Shown: positions 36,216-47,772, numbered from the stretch's first letter. The stretch: DNA of 64,000 bases from Levilactobacillus lanxiensis (GCF_016861655.1 NZ_BOLN01000011.1:1-64000); one strand, 5' to 3'. Notes: a model not told the origin generated them from the sequence alone. Program-made: numbers and translations.

Positions 36216-38504
36216 TTAGAGCGTCACAGTGACCGCGTTGCCGGTTAAGGCTGCCTGGGTAACGTGACCATTTTCGTGAACGAGTACGGTGGCTGAACCA
36301 GTCAAACCGGTCGTCGTCACAGTCAGTTCGTTGCCATGACGGTCAACGGCGACCTGACCGGCATCCTTCCCTTTTTGATCCACAACAGCAACGGTCGTGG
36401 TGCCTTCGTGCATGTCGTAGAGGTGGATGTCGAGATCCTTGGTGAAGTCATAGTCGGCGTGAACGGCCTTAGGATTCCGCAACAGAATCGTGTTGTCGCG
36501 GGCCAGGACAGGGAGGTCTAACTCACTGTAGTCCTTGCTGAACCATTTGCCATCGGCGACGTCGTAAACTTCACTGTCGTCAATGATGCTGGTCCACTTG
36601 CCGGCTGGCAGGTAGAGGTTGACGTGGCCTTCATGGTTGAAGACGGGGGCAACCAGGATTTGGCTTCCCAACATGTACTGGTTATCCAGGGTGTGGGCGG
36701 TGAGGTCTTCGGTAAAGTCGAACCACATTGGCCGCATCAGCGGATTGCCGTAAGCCGTGTTGTGGGCGGCTTGGGTGTACAGGTAAGGCATCAGGGATAG
36801 TTTCAGGTTAACGAACTTCCGCGTGTTTTCAACGGCTTCGTCATCGAAATTCCATGGGACCCGGTAAACGTTGCTACCGTGGTAACGGCTGTGAGAAGAC
36901 AGCAGGCCAAATTGGGTCCACCGCTTGTACAGGTCGGCGGTTGGCGTGTCGGGACCGTCTTCGAACCCACCGATATCGTGGCTCCAGAAGGCAAATCCGG
37001 AACTCAGGAAGGACAGCCCACCATGTAAGGTGTCGGCCATGTTCTTGAAGGTCGACAGCGCGTCACCACCCCAGTGAACAGGGAACTTCTGCGAACCAAC
37101 CGTAGCGGAGCGGGCAAAGACGACCGCTTCATCTTCACCCTTGGCAGCGACAATCGTGTCGTAAACGGCCTGGTTGTATTGCAGGGTGTAGTAGTTGTGT
37201 TCGCGCTTGGGATCGGAACCGTCGAAGAAGACCGCATCGTCCACTGGAATTCGTTCACCGAAGTCGGTCTTGAAGCAGTCCACGCCCATGTCGATCAGCG
37301 CCTGGAGCTTGCCTTGGTACCATTTAACAGCGGCAGGGTTGGTGAAGTCGACAAAGGCGTTGCCGGCTTGCCAGAGGTCCCATTGCCAGATATTGCCATT
37401 TTCGCGTTTGACGAAGTAGCCGTTCTTCTTGCCCTCTTCAAACATCTTCCCCTTTTGGGCGATGTAGGGGTTGATCCAGACACAGACCTTGATGCCGCGG
37501 TCATGAATCTTCTTGATCAAGCCTTCAGGGTCGGGGAACTCGTCGCGGTCCCATTCCATGTTGGACCATTCAAAGCCCTTTTGCCAGAAGCAGTCAAAGT
37601 GGAAGACGTCCAGTGGAATCTCGTGGTCCTTCATGCCGTCGATGAACTTCATGACGGTTTCTTCACTGTAATCAGTGGTGAAGGAGGTCGTCAGCCAGAG
37701 GCCAAATGACCAGGCAGGTGGCAACTGGGTCTTACCAGTTAATTCCGTGTAGCGGTGAAGAATCTCTTGCGGCGTTGGACCGTAGATCACGTAGTACTGT
37801 AGAGATTGGCCCTCGGTACTAAATTGAACGCGGTCAACGTTTTCGGAAGTGATTTCAAAGTCGACGGGTTGTGGTTGGTCCACGAAGACCCCGTAGCCGG
37901 CATCCGTTAAGTAGAAGGGGATGTTCTTGTAAGATTGTTCGGAGGCCGTCCCACCATCTTGGTTATCGATGCGGACTTCTTGGCCGTTCTTGATGAAGTT
38001 ACCGAAGCGTTCGCCCAGGCCATAAACCTTGTCGTCCACGCCAACGTTCAGTTGTTCACGCATGTAGTCGATGTTGGTGTCCTTGTCGTGAATCACGCCT
38101 TGGGCCTTGTCCAGCGACTGGGTCAATAGGTGATCACCATGTAAGAAGTCTAATTGGAAGGCTTGCTTAAAGGGGATGCGGGCGGTCAGCCCACCCGTGG
38201 CAAAGGTCAGCTCGTCGTCACCCGTGGTGATGGCCACGTCCGGATTTTGATTGGCAATATGGTAGGAAGGCCCCTGCGTATCCTGATCGAAGTGGGTCAG
38301 CTTCACGCCAATCACGCCTTCAATCGGGGAGGTCAGGTCAATCGTACTCATCCCCAAGTTCAGTTCATCGCCACGTTCATTGATGAATTTGAAGGGGGCG
38401 TACAGCGTTAACTGTCGGTCCGTCTGCTTGTAATCGAAAACTTCTCGTGGTGAGTCAATCTGATATTGTGGCCGGTCTAACCAATAGCCATTCGTAAACT
38501 TCAT
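36216..38504 (-). CDS. xylQ: Alpha-xylosidase, GH31 (YicI/XylQ-like)
   Basis: 762 residues, typical for YicI. N-terminal beta-sandwich (about 1-240), then the GH31 barrel with WSFGLWLTTSFTTDYSE, PLDVFHFDCFW, and the nucleophile motif CFKTDFGERIP (Asp near 415); acid/base Asp expected in SHDIGGFED or the preceding loop, and C-terminal beta domains. YicI-type enzymes release alpha-xylose from isoprimeverose-like disaccharides in the cytosol. Divergent from the GPH transporter and ROK regulator, matching the XylQ-XylP-XylR set of lactobacilli. A cre site and a palindromic operator lie upstream. Confidence 0.92.
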   Translation of the reverse strand: MKFTNGYWLDRPQYQIDSPREVFDYKQTDRQLTLYAPFKFINERGDELNLGMSTIDLTSPIEGVIGVKLTHFDQDTQGPSYHIANQNPDVAITTGDDELTFATGGLTARIPFKQAFQLDFLHGDHLLTQSLDKAQGVIHDKDTNIDYMREQLNVGVDDKVYGLGERFGNFIKNGQEVRIDNQDGGTASEQSYKNIPFYLTDAGYGVFVDQPQPVDFEITSENVDRVQFSTEGQSLQYYVIYGPTPQEILHRYTELTGKTQLPPAWSFGLWLTTSFTTDYSEETVMKFIDGMKDHEIPLDVFHFDCFWQKGFEWSNMEWDRDEFPDPEGLIKKIHDRGIKVCVWINPYIAQKGKMFEEGKKNGYFVKRENGNIWQWDLWQAGNAFVDFTNPAAVKWYQGKLQALIDMGVDCFKTDFGERIPVDDAVFFDGSDPKREHNYYTLQYNQAVYDTIVAAKGEDEAVVFARSATVGSQKFPVHWGGDALSTFKNMADTLHGGLSFLSSGFAFWSHDIGGFEDGPDTPTADLYKRWTQFGLLSSHSRYHGSNVYRVPWNFDDEAVENTRKFVNLKLSLMPYLYTQAAHNTAYGNPLMRPMWFDFTEDLTAHTLDNQYMLGSQILVAPVFNHEGHVNLYLPAGKWTSIIDDSEVYDVADGKWFSKDYSELDLPVLARDNTILLRNPKAVHADYDFTKDLDIHLYDMHEGTTTVAVVDQKGKDAGQVAVDRHGNELTVTTTGLTGSATVLVHENGHVTQAALTGNAVTVTL

Positions 38505-38529
38505 GGGTAAACACCTCTTAGATTTTTTA

Positions 38530-38545
38530 GAAAATTGAATTTCTT
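38530..38545. promoter_or_regulatory. Candidate ROK-regulator operator (xylQ side)
   Basis: GAAAATTGAATTTCTT, containing the palindrome AAATT-G-AATTT, lies about 25 bp upstream of the xylQ start. A near-identical sequence stands before the divergent transporter gene. Confidence 0.6.
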
Positions 38546-38581
38546 AATCGACACCAACAGTGTACGTGGATTTGATTTAAA

Positions 38582-38595
38582 TGTCAACGCTTTCA
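38582..38595 (+). promoter_or_regulatory. CcpA cre site (xylQ side)
   Basis: TGTCAACGCTTTCA satisfies every position of the cre consensus TGWNANCGNTNWCA. About 80 bp upstream of xylQ, so glucose repression through CcpA is expected. Confidence 0.8.
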
Positions 38596-38846
38596 TGAGA
38601 AGAATTTGGTTAGTCTGGGAGCGGTGGGACGCCTATAGAGGTAAGAAAAAAGAGCCGCTGAAACGACAACCGGTTGCACTGACCAATTGAAACGAAATGG
38701 CTGTGTAGTGCTGAATCGCCACGATAATGGTTCTAGACCAATTAACCGAAATTTTAAAAATTAACTGCTAAACTAGGCCCGGTCTGGCTGGAAACCACTA
38801 TAGATCACTGCTAATTCGTTCAACCTCTAAAATTGTCGTTAACAAC

Positions 38847-38860
38847 TGAAAGCGGTTACA
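38847..38860 (+). promoter_or_regulatory. CcpA cre site (transporter side)
   Basis: TGAAAGCGGTTACA is a full match to the cre consensus, about 90 bp upstream of the transporter start. Confidence 0.8.
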
Positions 38861-38874
38861 GTAAACTGTGATTT

Positions 38875-38891
38875 GAAAATTGAATTTTCTT
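38875..38891. promoter_or_regulatory. Candidate ROK-regulator operator (transporter side)
   Basis: GAAAATTGAATTTTC (38875-38889) is a perfect 15-bp palindrome around a central G, followed by TT. It repeats the motif at 38530 and lies about 60 bp before the transporter start. The divergent pair and the neighbouring ROK regulator make it a likely XylR target. Confidence 0.65.
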
Positions 38892-38950
38892 GAACGTCGA
38901 CGGTTCAAACGCAAGACAATTGATTCAACCAAATAATGAGGTGTGTACTT

Positions 38951-40351
38951 ATGAGTGAAAATGCTCCTAAAGTCGCGGTTGCCGAGAAGAACATGGTGCC
39001 GTGGAACGAACGAATTGCCTATAGCTTTAGTGACTTTGCCTGCAACCTGTCCTTCCAAATGGTCGGGACGTACTTAATGATTTTCTACACGGATACGTTT
39101 GGTATCAGTGCCGCTGCAGTGGGGACGTTGTTCCTGGTCGCCCGGATTGTGGATGCCTTTGATGGGCCATTCTGGGGAATCATGATCGACCACACGCATA
39201 CCAAGTGGGGTAAGAGCCGACCGTACTGGTTATGGTTCTCGATTCCGTTTGCGGTCTTCTGTGTGTTAGTCTTCACCACGCCAAATATGAGTCTGACCGG
39301 TAAATTGGTCTGGGCCTACGTGACTTACATTGGGGTCGACGTGCTATACTCAGCCGTTAACATTCCCATTACTTCGATTTTGCCATCATTAACCAGCAAT
39401 CCCCAAGAACGGGTCACGCTATCCACGATTCGTCAATTCATGGGAACGGCCGGTGCCACCATTATTACCGGGATCACGTTGACCATGGTTGCCTTCTTCG
39501 GCCACGGCTCAACCACGAGTGCGCGCGGCTGGTTCATCTGGGCCTTGATTGTCGGAATCATTGTGGTCATCATCTTTGGGTTCGTCTTCAAGAACACGAC
39601 GGAACGGGTCCAAACCAAGAGTTCTCGGCAATCTATTCCAATTAAGGAATCTCTGAAAGCCTTGAAGCGCAACTGGCCTTGGGCCATCATCATCTTCATT
39701 AATTTCATCTACTGGATGGGGATGCAGACGCGGTCTCAAGTGACGGTTTACTTCTTTAAGTACAACATGCACGATGCCAAATTGGCTTCCTTTGTACTGA
39801 GTTTACAAATGGTTGCGCTGGTCGCCGTGGTCTTAACGCCATGGACGTCCAAGCTGATCGGTAAGCGGAACACGATGCTCGGTGGGATGATTCTTGCCGT
39901 GGTCGGTCAATTACTCTTGAGCCTGGGTGCCACGCATCTGAGTGTCCCAATGATTATCTTCGCCACCATCGTCGGTTACTTGGGAACTGGGTACGTTTCC
40001 GGTCTGATTGCCGTGATGTTAGCCGATGCTGTGGACTACGGGGAATGGAAGAACGGCGTCCGCGCCGAAGGAATTGTTACCTCTTTCTCTAGTTTTAGTG
40101 CTAAATTAGGTATGGGGATTGGTGGGGTCATCACCGGTTGGATTCTGACCGGGAGTGGCTACGTTGCCAACCATACGCAATCGGCTGCGGCCTTACACGG
40201 AATCGAATTGAACTACATTTGGGTTCCTCTGTTGGGCTTCGCACTTTCCGGAATTGCTTTGATGTTCTACCACGTTGATGGCATTGAAAAACAAATGCAA
40301 AGTGAGTTAGCAGAAAAGCACGCCCGTGAAAATGCAGAGGACGGCGAATAA
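38951..40351 (+). CDS. xylP: Glycoside-pentoside-hexuronide:cation symporter (XylP-like)
   Basis: 466 residues from ATG 38951, 7 nt behind GAGGTG (ATG 38936 precedes the ribosome site). GPH-family pattern with about 12 helices: YSFSDFACNLSFQMVGTYLMIFYTDTFG start, RIVDAFDGPFWGIMIDHTHTKWGKSRPY (family signature in the loop after helix 2), and DAVDYGEWKNGVRAEG in the second half. XylP imports isoprimeverose, a xyloglucan breakdown product, by cation symport; the divergent alpha-xylosidase would cleave it. Two sugar-responsive sites lie upstream. Confidence 0.9.
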   Translation: MSENAPKVAVAEKNMVPWNERIAYSFSDFACNLSFQMVGTYLMIFYTDTFGISAAAVGTLFLVARIVDAFDGPFWGIMIDHTHTKWGKSRPYWLWFSIPFAVFCVLVFTTPNMSLTGKLVWAYVTYIGVDVLYSAVNIPITSILPSLTSNPQERVTLSTIRQFMGTAGATIITGITLTMVAFFGHGSTTSARGWFIWALIVGIIVVIIFGFVFKNTTERVQTKSSRQSIPIKESLKALKRNWPWAIIIFINFIYWMGMQTRSQVTVYFFKYNMHDAKLASFVLSLQMVALVAVVLTPWTSKLIGKRNTMLGGMILAVVGQLLLSLGATHLSVPMIIFATIVGYLGTGYVSGLIAVMLADAVDYGEWKNGVRAEGIVTSFSSFSAKLGMGIGGVITGWILTGSGYVANHTQSAAALHGIELNYIWVPLLGFALSGIALMFYHVDGIEKQMQSELAEKHARENAEDGE

Positions 40352-40373
40352 CTAGATAAAGTGAGTGAACGGC

Positions 40374-41531
40374 ATGATTATTAATAAGGACGTGATGCGT
40401 GATCACAACGAACGGTCTGTCCTGCAGACCATCGTGAATCACGGACCGATTTCGCGGTCAGAAATTTCTAAATTGTTGGGGCTAAACAAGGTCTCGGTGT
40501 CAGACATCGTGGGCACGTTTAGCGACCGCAAATTAGTTCTGAGTCAGGGTGAAGCCACCTCCAATCAGGGGAGTGGTCGGCGCGCCGAACTGGTGGCCTT
40601 TAACGCCACTTACGGCTACATCATCAACTTTAGTATCTCCGGTGAAAAGCTGGAAATGCTGGTGACCCAGCTGGATGGGCGGGCCCTGGAATACAACGAA
40701 AGTCCCATTAGTCACCTTGCCGTGAAGGAAATCGTCGCCAAGATGGTCGACATGATTGGCCAATTGCCGAGTTTTAAGGCGGAGAACGGCCTCCAAGCCA
40801 TCTCCATCGCCATCTTCGGGGTCGTTTATGAAAATGAAATCGTGACGTCGCCCTTCGTGGACTTCGCGGACTTCGACCTGGTCGGCTACTTTAAGCGCCG
40901 CTACCACGTGCCCATCATTTTGGAAAACGAGGCCAATCTGGCCGCCGTTTTCGAACAAGACTTCAGTAAGCAGGAATTGCAAAGCATTGTTGCCATCAGT
41001 ATTCATGAGGGTATCGGTGCCGGCATTCTGGTCAACAAGCAGCTCTACCGGGGAAATTACGGGCGAGCCGGTGAGGTCGGGCACATCATGATTCAGGACA
41101 CGGGGCGGAAACGCCAGCGCTTAGCCCAGCTGCCAAGCTTTGATGAGGAGTGGTCGGAAACGGCCCTGCTCAAGAAGGCGGCCCAGATCAAGGGCGTTGC
41201 ACAGATTACCCTGCCGGAGTTGGTCACAGCGGCCAATCAAGATGACCCGGAGATTTCCGGGCTGATTGAGGAGCTGTGCTACCACCTGGCCATCGTAACC
41301 AGCGATTTGATTGTCGCCTACGATCCGCAGATGATTTTCTTCAACTCACCGTTGGTTGAACAATTGCCTGAAATTTTAAAGAACATTCAGATGAAATTGA
41401 GCTTTATGCCATTGGTCCCGCCACTGGTGATGTCCAAGGATGTGAAGTATGCCACCTTACTGGGTGGGGCTTCCTTGGCGATTCATGAGGTGTTGGCGAT
41501 GCCCGGCACGCGGCTGATTTTTCACCATTAG
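40374..41531 (+). CDS. xylR: ROK-family transcriptional regulator (XylR-like)
   Basis: 385 residues from ATG 40374 (in-frame GTG 40365 is an alternative; no strong ribosome site for either, and the gene starts 22 bp after the transporter). N-terminal winged helix: SVLQTIVNHGPISRSEISKLLGLNKVSVSDIV (about 15-47). C-terminal ROK sugar-binding domain from about 85: IVAISIHEGIGAGILVN and GRAGEVGHIMI. The ROK zinc motif CxCGxxGC is not present. XylR-type repressors release DNA on binding xylose or a xyloside; likely controls the divergent xylQ/xylP promoters through the two palindromes. Confidence 0.88.
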   Translation: MIINKDVMRDHNERSVLQTIVNHGPISRSEISKLLGLNKVSVSDIVGTFSDRKLVLSQGEATSNQGSGRRAELVAFNATYGYIINFSISGEKLEMLVTQLDGRALEYNESPISHLAVKEIVAKMVDMIGQLPSFKAENGLQAISIAIFGVVYENEIVTSPFVDFADFDLVGYFKRRYHVPIILENEANLAAVFEQDFSKQELQSIVAISIHEGIGAGILVNKQLYRGNYGRAGEVGHIMIQDTGRKRQRLAQLPSFDEEWSETALLKKAAQIKGVAQITLPELVTAANQDDPEISGLIEELCYHLAIVTSDLIVAYDPQMIFFNSPLVEQLPEILKNIQMKLSFMPLVPPLVMSKDVKYATLLGGASLAIHEVLAMPGTRLIFHH

Positions 41532-41613
41532 CACCAGCAAAGTGGTCCGCAAGCTCATTCTTGGGTTTGCTGGGCCGCTTTTCTTTTTTAGATTGGTTTG
41601 GGGATTGGGTTGT

Positions 41614-42062
41614 GTTTAGTTGCCGCCTGCGGCCTCTGGGTACTCCGCCTTCTGTGGGGCACGCTTGCGGCCTGAGGGGCGGTCCTCCAGCTCGGTTTGA
41701 AGCCGGAAGTCCGCCGTCTCCAAACACGTCCCATGCTGTAAGTCCGGGGAAATTCGCCCGAACTAACACCATCGACACAGAAGACTGCGTCCCCAGCTGC
41801 CTCCGACTCTTGACGGCGACCCGACCAGTCTCGTTGGTTCGAGGATTTGGGTTGTGGATGACTTGCCGCCTGCGGCCTCTGGGTACTCCGCCTTCTGTGG
41901 GGAGCGCTTGCGGCCTGAGGGGCGGTCCTCCAGCTCGGTTTGAAGTCGGAAGCCCGCCGTCTCCAAACACGTCCCATGCTGTAAGCCCGGGAAAGTTCGC
42001 CCGGACTAACACCATCGACACAGAAGACTGCGTCCCCAGCTGCCTCCGGCTCTTGATGGTGG
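41614..42062 (-). repeat. Two tandem family B-like elements in inverse orientation
   Basis: Two copies with a period of 243 bp, highly similar to each other, lie downstream of xylR on the minus strand. Read in that direction each shows CTGTGTCGATGG, hairpin GTTCGGG/CCCGGAC (or a variant), GGGACGTG, GAGGACCGC, CCTCAGGCCG and CCCCACAGAAGG, the same order as the family B core, but a different 5' part (GGAGGCAGCTGGGG). Open frames on both strands here are by-products of the GC-rich repeat. Nothing else seen from 41532 to 42227. Confidence 0.75.
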
Positions 42063-42227
42063 CTCGACCCAACTACTGGTTCGGGGCTCAACAAACCAGT
42101 CGGGGTGGGTTCTGGATGTGCCGGTTTGGCAGGTGCTTGCGCCTTGAATGGTTTAAATAATTGTGAATCGGTACATCAGATTAGCTAATTAATGTGTCAG
42201 TGTGATGAACAGAAATCAAAGCTGTGA

Positions 42228-42458
42228 TGAAAGTGAGGCGTCCATGTGAGTGACCAGAGGCGGGCCAAAATGCCCAGCTGTGTCGGTGGTCTTAACTGAG
42301 TGGGCTTCTCAGTTTAGAGCACGGGACGACCTTGGAAACTCGCGATTTTTAGCGAGGTTTCAAGACGAGGCGAAAGCCCGTACCTCAGGCTGAAACCGGC
42401 CCCATAGCAGGGCGTTTTGAGACCGCCGCCGGGAACGGATGGTCACACTCAGTTTCAC
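42228..42458 (+). repeat. Family B structured repeat (copy B4)
   Basis: Core 42250-42438: CTGTGTCGGTGGTCTT, hairpin AACTGAG/CTCAGTT, GGGACGACC, a long hairpin CTTGGAAACTCGC/GCGAGGTTTCAAG, CCCCATAGCAGGG, CCGCCGGGAACGG. Outer stem TGAAAGTGAG...TGTGA against TCACACTCAGTTTCA (one mismatch, 8-nt bulge). Ends about 100 bp before the GH1 gene. Confidence 0.8.
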
Positions 42459-42499
42459 CCTGCCCACCGCGAACCGGTCTCATTTTTCTCGCCCAGTAA

Positions 42500-44900
<2,401 letters not shown>

Positions 44901-44966
44901 TTTAACAAGAGCAAATGATTGTATTGGCCACCGAAGTCGCGCATAGTCTCGGTGGAGGTGAGCACT

Positions 44967-45158
44967 ATGGCTGTAGATGGCCTGAACCTATTGATAGATA
45001 AGCAGTTAGCCGACAAAGTAGATGGTATTCTCGAGGCTAATAACCTGACGATGGAAGACCTCATTAAGACCCTGTACGCACAAATTAGCACGGAAAAAGC
45101 CGTTCCCGACCTAACTGCCTTTGTCAAAAGTCAGTTAGCGAGTACTGAAACGAAATAG
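44967..45158 (+). CDS. RelB/DinJ-family antitoxin-like protein, no toxin partner
   Basis: 63 residues from ATG 44967 behind GGAGGTGAG. The layout (short N-terminal strand GLNLLIDKQLADKVDGIL, then NLTMEDLIKTLYAQI and a VPDL tail) matches DinJ/RelB ribbon-helix-helix antitoxins, which bind DNA as dimers and neutralise a RelE/YafQ toxin. No toxin reading frame follows before the repeat at 45350, so it is an orphan, a former toxin-antitoxin module or a stand-alone regulator. Confidence 0.7.
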   Translation: MAVDGLNLLIDKQLADKVDGILEANNLTMEDLIKTLYAQISTEKAVPDLTAFVKSQLASTETK

Positions 45159-45349
45159 TTAAGACGACAACTCACCCGATATTTTTCAAGTGAATTAGTG
45201 GCACCAGCGACAAATTTTCGGTACAGTAAGGGTAGAACATTGGCCAGGGATTGTGGCAATCACAGCTGTGTGATTAGTTAGCAAAAGCAACAAGAGCTGG
45301 ACCAATGACCTGAATGAGCGGCGACGGGAGAAACAGGCGTTGGTCGTAG

Positions 45350-45598
45350 GAATCGTGGAAATGCATCATCAATGTTAGTGACTAGAGGTAGGCCAAGGTG
45401 CCCGGCTGTGTCGGTGGTCTTGACTGAGTGATTTTCTCAGTCTAGAGCACGGGACGACCTGAGAGACTGGTGGTTTTCCAGTCTTTCAGGCGAGGTGTAG
45501 GACCACTCCCCAGGCCGGAACCGTTCCCCACAGCAGGGCACCTTGAGGCCGCCGCCGGGAACGGCAAGCCGACACCACGATTCATTTTCACGATTTCG
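45350..45598 (+). repeat. Family B structured repeat (copy B5)
   Basis: Core 45378-45564: hairpin GACTGAG/CTCAGTC, CCTGAGAGACTGG/CCAGTCTTTCAGG, CCGTTCCC pairing with GGGAACGG, CACAGCAGGGC. Outer stem GAATCGTGGAAATGCATC (from 45350) against the complement of CACGATTCATTTTCACGATT (45576-45595). Ends about 55 bp before the hydrolase gene. The stretch 45159-45349 shows no gene. Confidence 0.82.
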
Positions 45599-45652
45599 GA
45601 GACAACGCCGGTTTAGCCCGGATCAAGCAGATTAAGTAGAAATGGGGTAGTG

Positions 45653-46588
45653 ATGATGAAGACTTGGCAAAAGGTCGTTGGTGGCGTGGCCGCACTGTCT
45701 GCGGTGGGGGCCGTGAGCGTGTTAGGTGCCGCAGCCGGCCTGTATTTGTCGGCTACGCGGTCCTATGCCCGCAGCCGGCAACAGTCAAAGGAACGAGCCA
45801 TCAGTGAAAATACGGCGGCCGACAATGTGTGGTACTTGCGGCACAATCCCGTCGAGTGGACGCAGACCAGTCAAGATGGCCTGTGTTTACGCGCGAGCTG
45901 GATTGCGGCGGACCAGCCGACGACCAAGGTCGCTATCCTGGCCCACGGTCTCGGCCACGCTCGGGAACAAATGATTCCCTGGGCGCGCGCCTTTCATGAC
46001 TGGGGTTACGCAGTTTTGATGCCGGACGCTCGGGCACATGGCGAAAGCGACGGCCATACGATTGGCTATGGTTGGACGGACCGACACGATTATCAGGGCT
46101 GGATCAACCAGGTGATTGCACAGAATGGCAACGACAGTCAAATTGTCATGCTGGGCATTTCTATGGGCGCAGCGACCGTCATGGCCACAGCTGGAGAAAA
46201 CCTGCCAAGTAACGTCAAGGCCATCATCGCTGACTCGGGCTACGCGTCCGTCTTGGGCGAGGCCCGTTTCCGGATGCGGCATGAATTTCACGTGCCAACC
46301 CAACCGACGCTAGCGATTGCCGACCAGTATTCCCGGTTGGGCGATTACCGCTTGGCGGACGGTGACATTGCCGGGCAGCTGAAGAAGAGTCAGATTCCCC
46401 TGCTCCTGATTCAGGGCGCCAAGGATGAGACCGTGCCGATTGAAAACTTGGACTTGCTCTACCAAGCAGCGGCCGGTCCCAAACAGAAATACTGCGATCC
46501 GGATACCGCCCACATTGCGACGCGGGAGGATGATCCGGTGGCCTATGATCAGTTGGTCGCGGATTTCTTAGCGCCGTATGTTAAATAG
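45653..46588 (+). CDS. Membrane-anchored alpha/beta hydrolase
   Basis: 311 residues from ATG 45653 (a second ATG at 45656 is equally possible; GGGG at 45644-45647). An uncleaved signal-anchor helix (VVGGVAALSAVGAVSVLGAAAGLYL) covers about residues 8-33. The hydrolase domain has oxyanion region AHGLGHARE, nucleophile elbow GISMGAA (Ser near 165), Asp in GAKDETVPIE and His in TAHIA, a complete triad. Acts outside the membrane on an unknown ester or amide. Preceded by repeat B5. Confidence 0.85.
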   Translation: MMKTWQKVVGGVAALSAVGAVSVLGAAAGLYLSATRSYARSRQQSKERAISENTAADNVWYLRHNPVEWTQTSQDGLCLRASWIAADQPTTKVAILAHGLGHAREQMIPWARAFHDWGYAVLMPDARAHGESDGHTIGYGWTDRHDYQGWINQVIAQNGNDSQIVMLGISMGAATVMATAGENLPSNVKAIIADSGYASVLGEARFRMRHEFHVPTQPTLAIADQYSRLGDYRLADGDIAGQLKKSQIPLLLIQGAKDETVPIENLDLLYQAAAGPKQKYCDPDTAHIATREDDPVAYDQLVADFLAPYVK

Positions 46589-46603
46589 AAAAAATTGGTG
46601 TTG

Positions 46604-46642
46604 GACGTGTCTGCCCGTTGTTAGGGGAGCACGTCTTTTTTT
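46604..46642 (+). terminator. Rho-independent terminator
   Basis: GACGTGTCTGCCC (46604-46616) pairs with GGGGAGCACGTC (46624-46635) imperfectly, followed by T7. Confidence 0.75.
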
Positions 46643-46776
46643 GCCACCAAATTTTGGGTTGACGGCCACGCATTTCGGCGGTATTCTACGATTAATTTAA
46701 TTTCTGTTTGGTTCGAGGTCCAGTGAGACCGGCCAAACGTTTTCAGCAAGACATTAACGTATCACGGGAGGATATT

Positions 46777-47700
46777 ATGTCGACAATTAGTGTGCAGTTA
46801 CCCGGGCTTGATTTGAAGAACCCCATCATCCCAGCGAGTGGGACGGCGGCTTACGGTCAAGGCCTGGCCCAACATTTTGATTTGAATGAACTAGGCGCAC
46901 TGGTGATTAAATCCACGACGCTAGAACCCCGCCTGGGTAACCCCAAGCCCAACGTGACGGAAACGCCGGCGGGGTGGATGAACGCCATCGGGCTGACCAA
47001 TCCCGGTATTGAAGCCGTGATGGCGGACCGCTTACCATGGTTGGCCACGCACTACCCAGACCTACCCATCATTGGGAGTGTGGCCGGCAGCACGTTTGCC
47101 GAGTACGTGGCGGTGGCTCAGCGGCTGACCCAGGCGCCCAATGTGCACGCCTTAGAGATCAACATTTCCTGTCCCAACGTGGCGGCCGGGGGATTGGCCT
47201 TCGGCACGGACCCTAAATTGGTCCAAGACCTGGTCACCCAAGTGGTGGCGGTGGCCACAAAGCCGGTTTACGTTAAATTAACGCCGAACGTGACGGACAT
47301 CACGGTGATTGCCCAGGCAGCGGTCGCGGGTGGGGCCAGTGGCCTGACGATGATCAACACGTTGACCGGACTCCAACTGGATTTAACTACCCGGCAACCG
47401 ACCCTGAGCAATGGCACGGGCGGCTTGTCTGGCGCGGCGATTCATCCCTTAGCCGTTCGCATGATTCACCAGGTGCGCGCCGTGACGGACGTGCCCATCA
47501 TCGGGGTCGGCGGCGTCATGCGCCCCGAAGATGTCATCGAATTTTTCCTGGCGGGGGCCAACGCCGTGCAGGTCGGGGCGGCCACGTACGGCAACCCCTG
47601 TGCCTGTCGCGACATTGCCCGAGCATTACCGGCAACGCTGGCGCAATACCACTTACCGGACCTGATGACGTTGACGCGGGAGCAGGCGCAGCGGGGGTAA
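46777..47700 (+). CDS. pyrD: Dihydroorotate dehydrogenase, class 1B-type catalytic subunit
   Basis: 307 residues from ATG 46777 behind GGGAGGA. FMN-binding TIM barrel: GLDLKNPIIPASGT start, KSTTLEPRLGNP, catalytic Cys in NISCPNVAAGG (about 130) as in class 1 enzymes, VKLTPNVTDI and IGVGGVMRPEDVIEF. PyrD oxidises dihydroorotate to orotate in pyrimidine synthesis. Class 1B normally works with the iron-sulfur flavoprotein PyrK and lies in the pyr operon; here it stands alone with no pyrK or pyr gene nearby. Confidence 0.9.
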   Translation: MSTISVQLPGLDLKNPIIPASGTAAYGQGLAQHFDLNELGALVIKSTTLEPRLGNPKPNVTETPAGWMNAIGLTNPGIEAVMADRLPWLATHYPDLPIIGSVAGSTFAEYVAVAQRLTQAPNVHALEINISCPNVAAGGLAFGTDPKLVQDLVTQVVAVATKPVYVKLTPNVTDITVIAQAAVAGGASGLTMINTLTGLQLDLTTRQPTLSNGTGGLSGAAIHPLAVRMIHQVRAVTDVPIIGVGGVMRPEDVIEFFLAGANAVQVGAATYGNPCACRDIARALPATLAQYHLPDLMTLTREQAQRG

Positions 47701-47742
47701 TAGTATTGAAGATTGTGTTCAACTAAATGAGTGATTAACCCC

Positions 47743-47772
47743 AAGTCAGTCCGCCAACCGGGCTGGCTTTTT
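47743..47772 (+). terminator. Rho-independent terminator after pyrD
   Basis: AAGTCAGTCCG pairs with CGGGCTGGCTT (G-T wobbles) around a CCAAC loop, followed by T5. Confidence 0.7.

Noticed and set aside
41561-42160. Overlapping open frames of about 170-220 codons on both strands
   Set aside because: They coincide with two GC-rich family B-like repeats and encode the same peptide twice; a repeat by-product.
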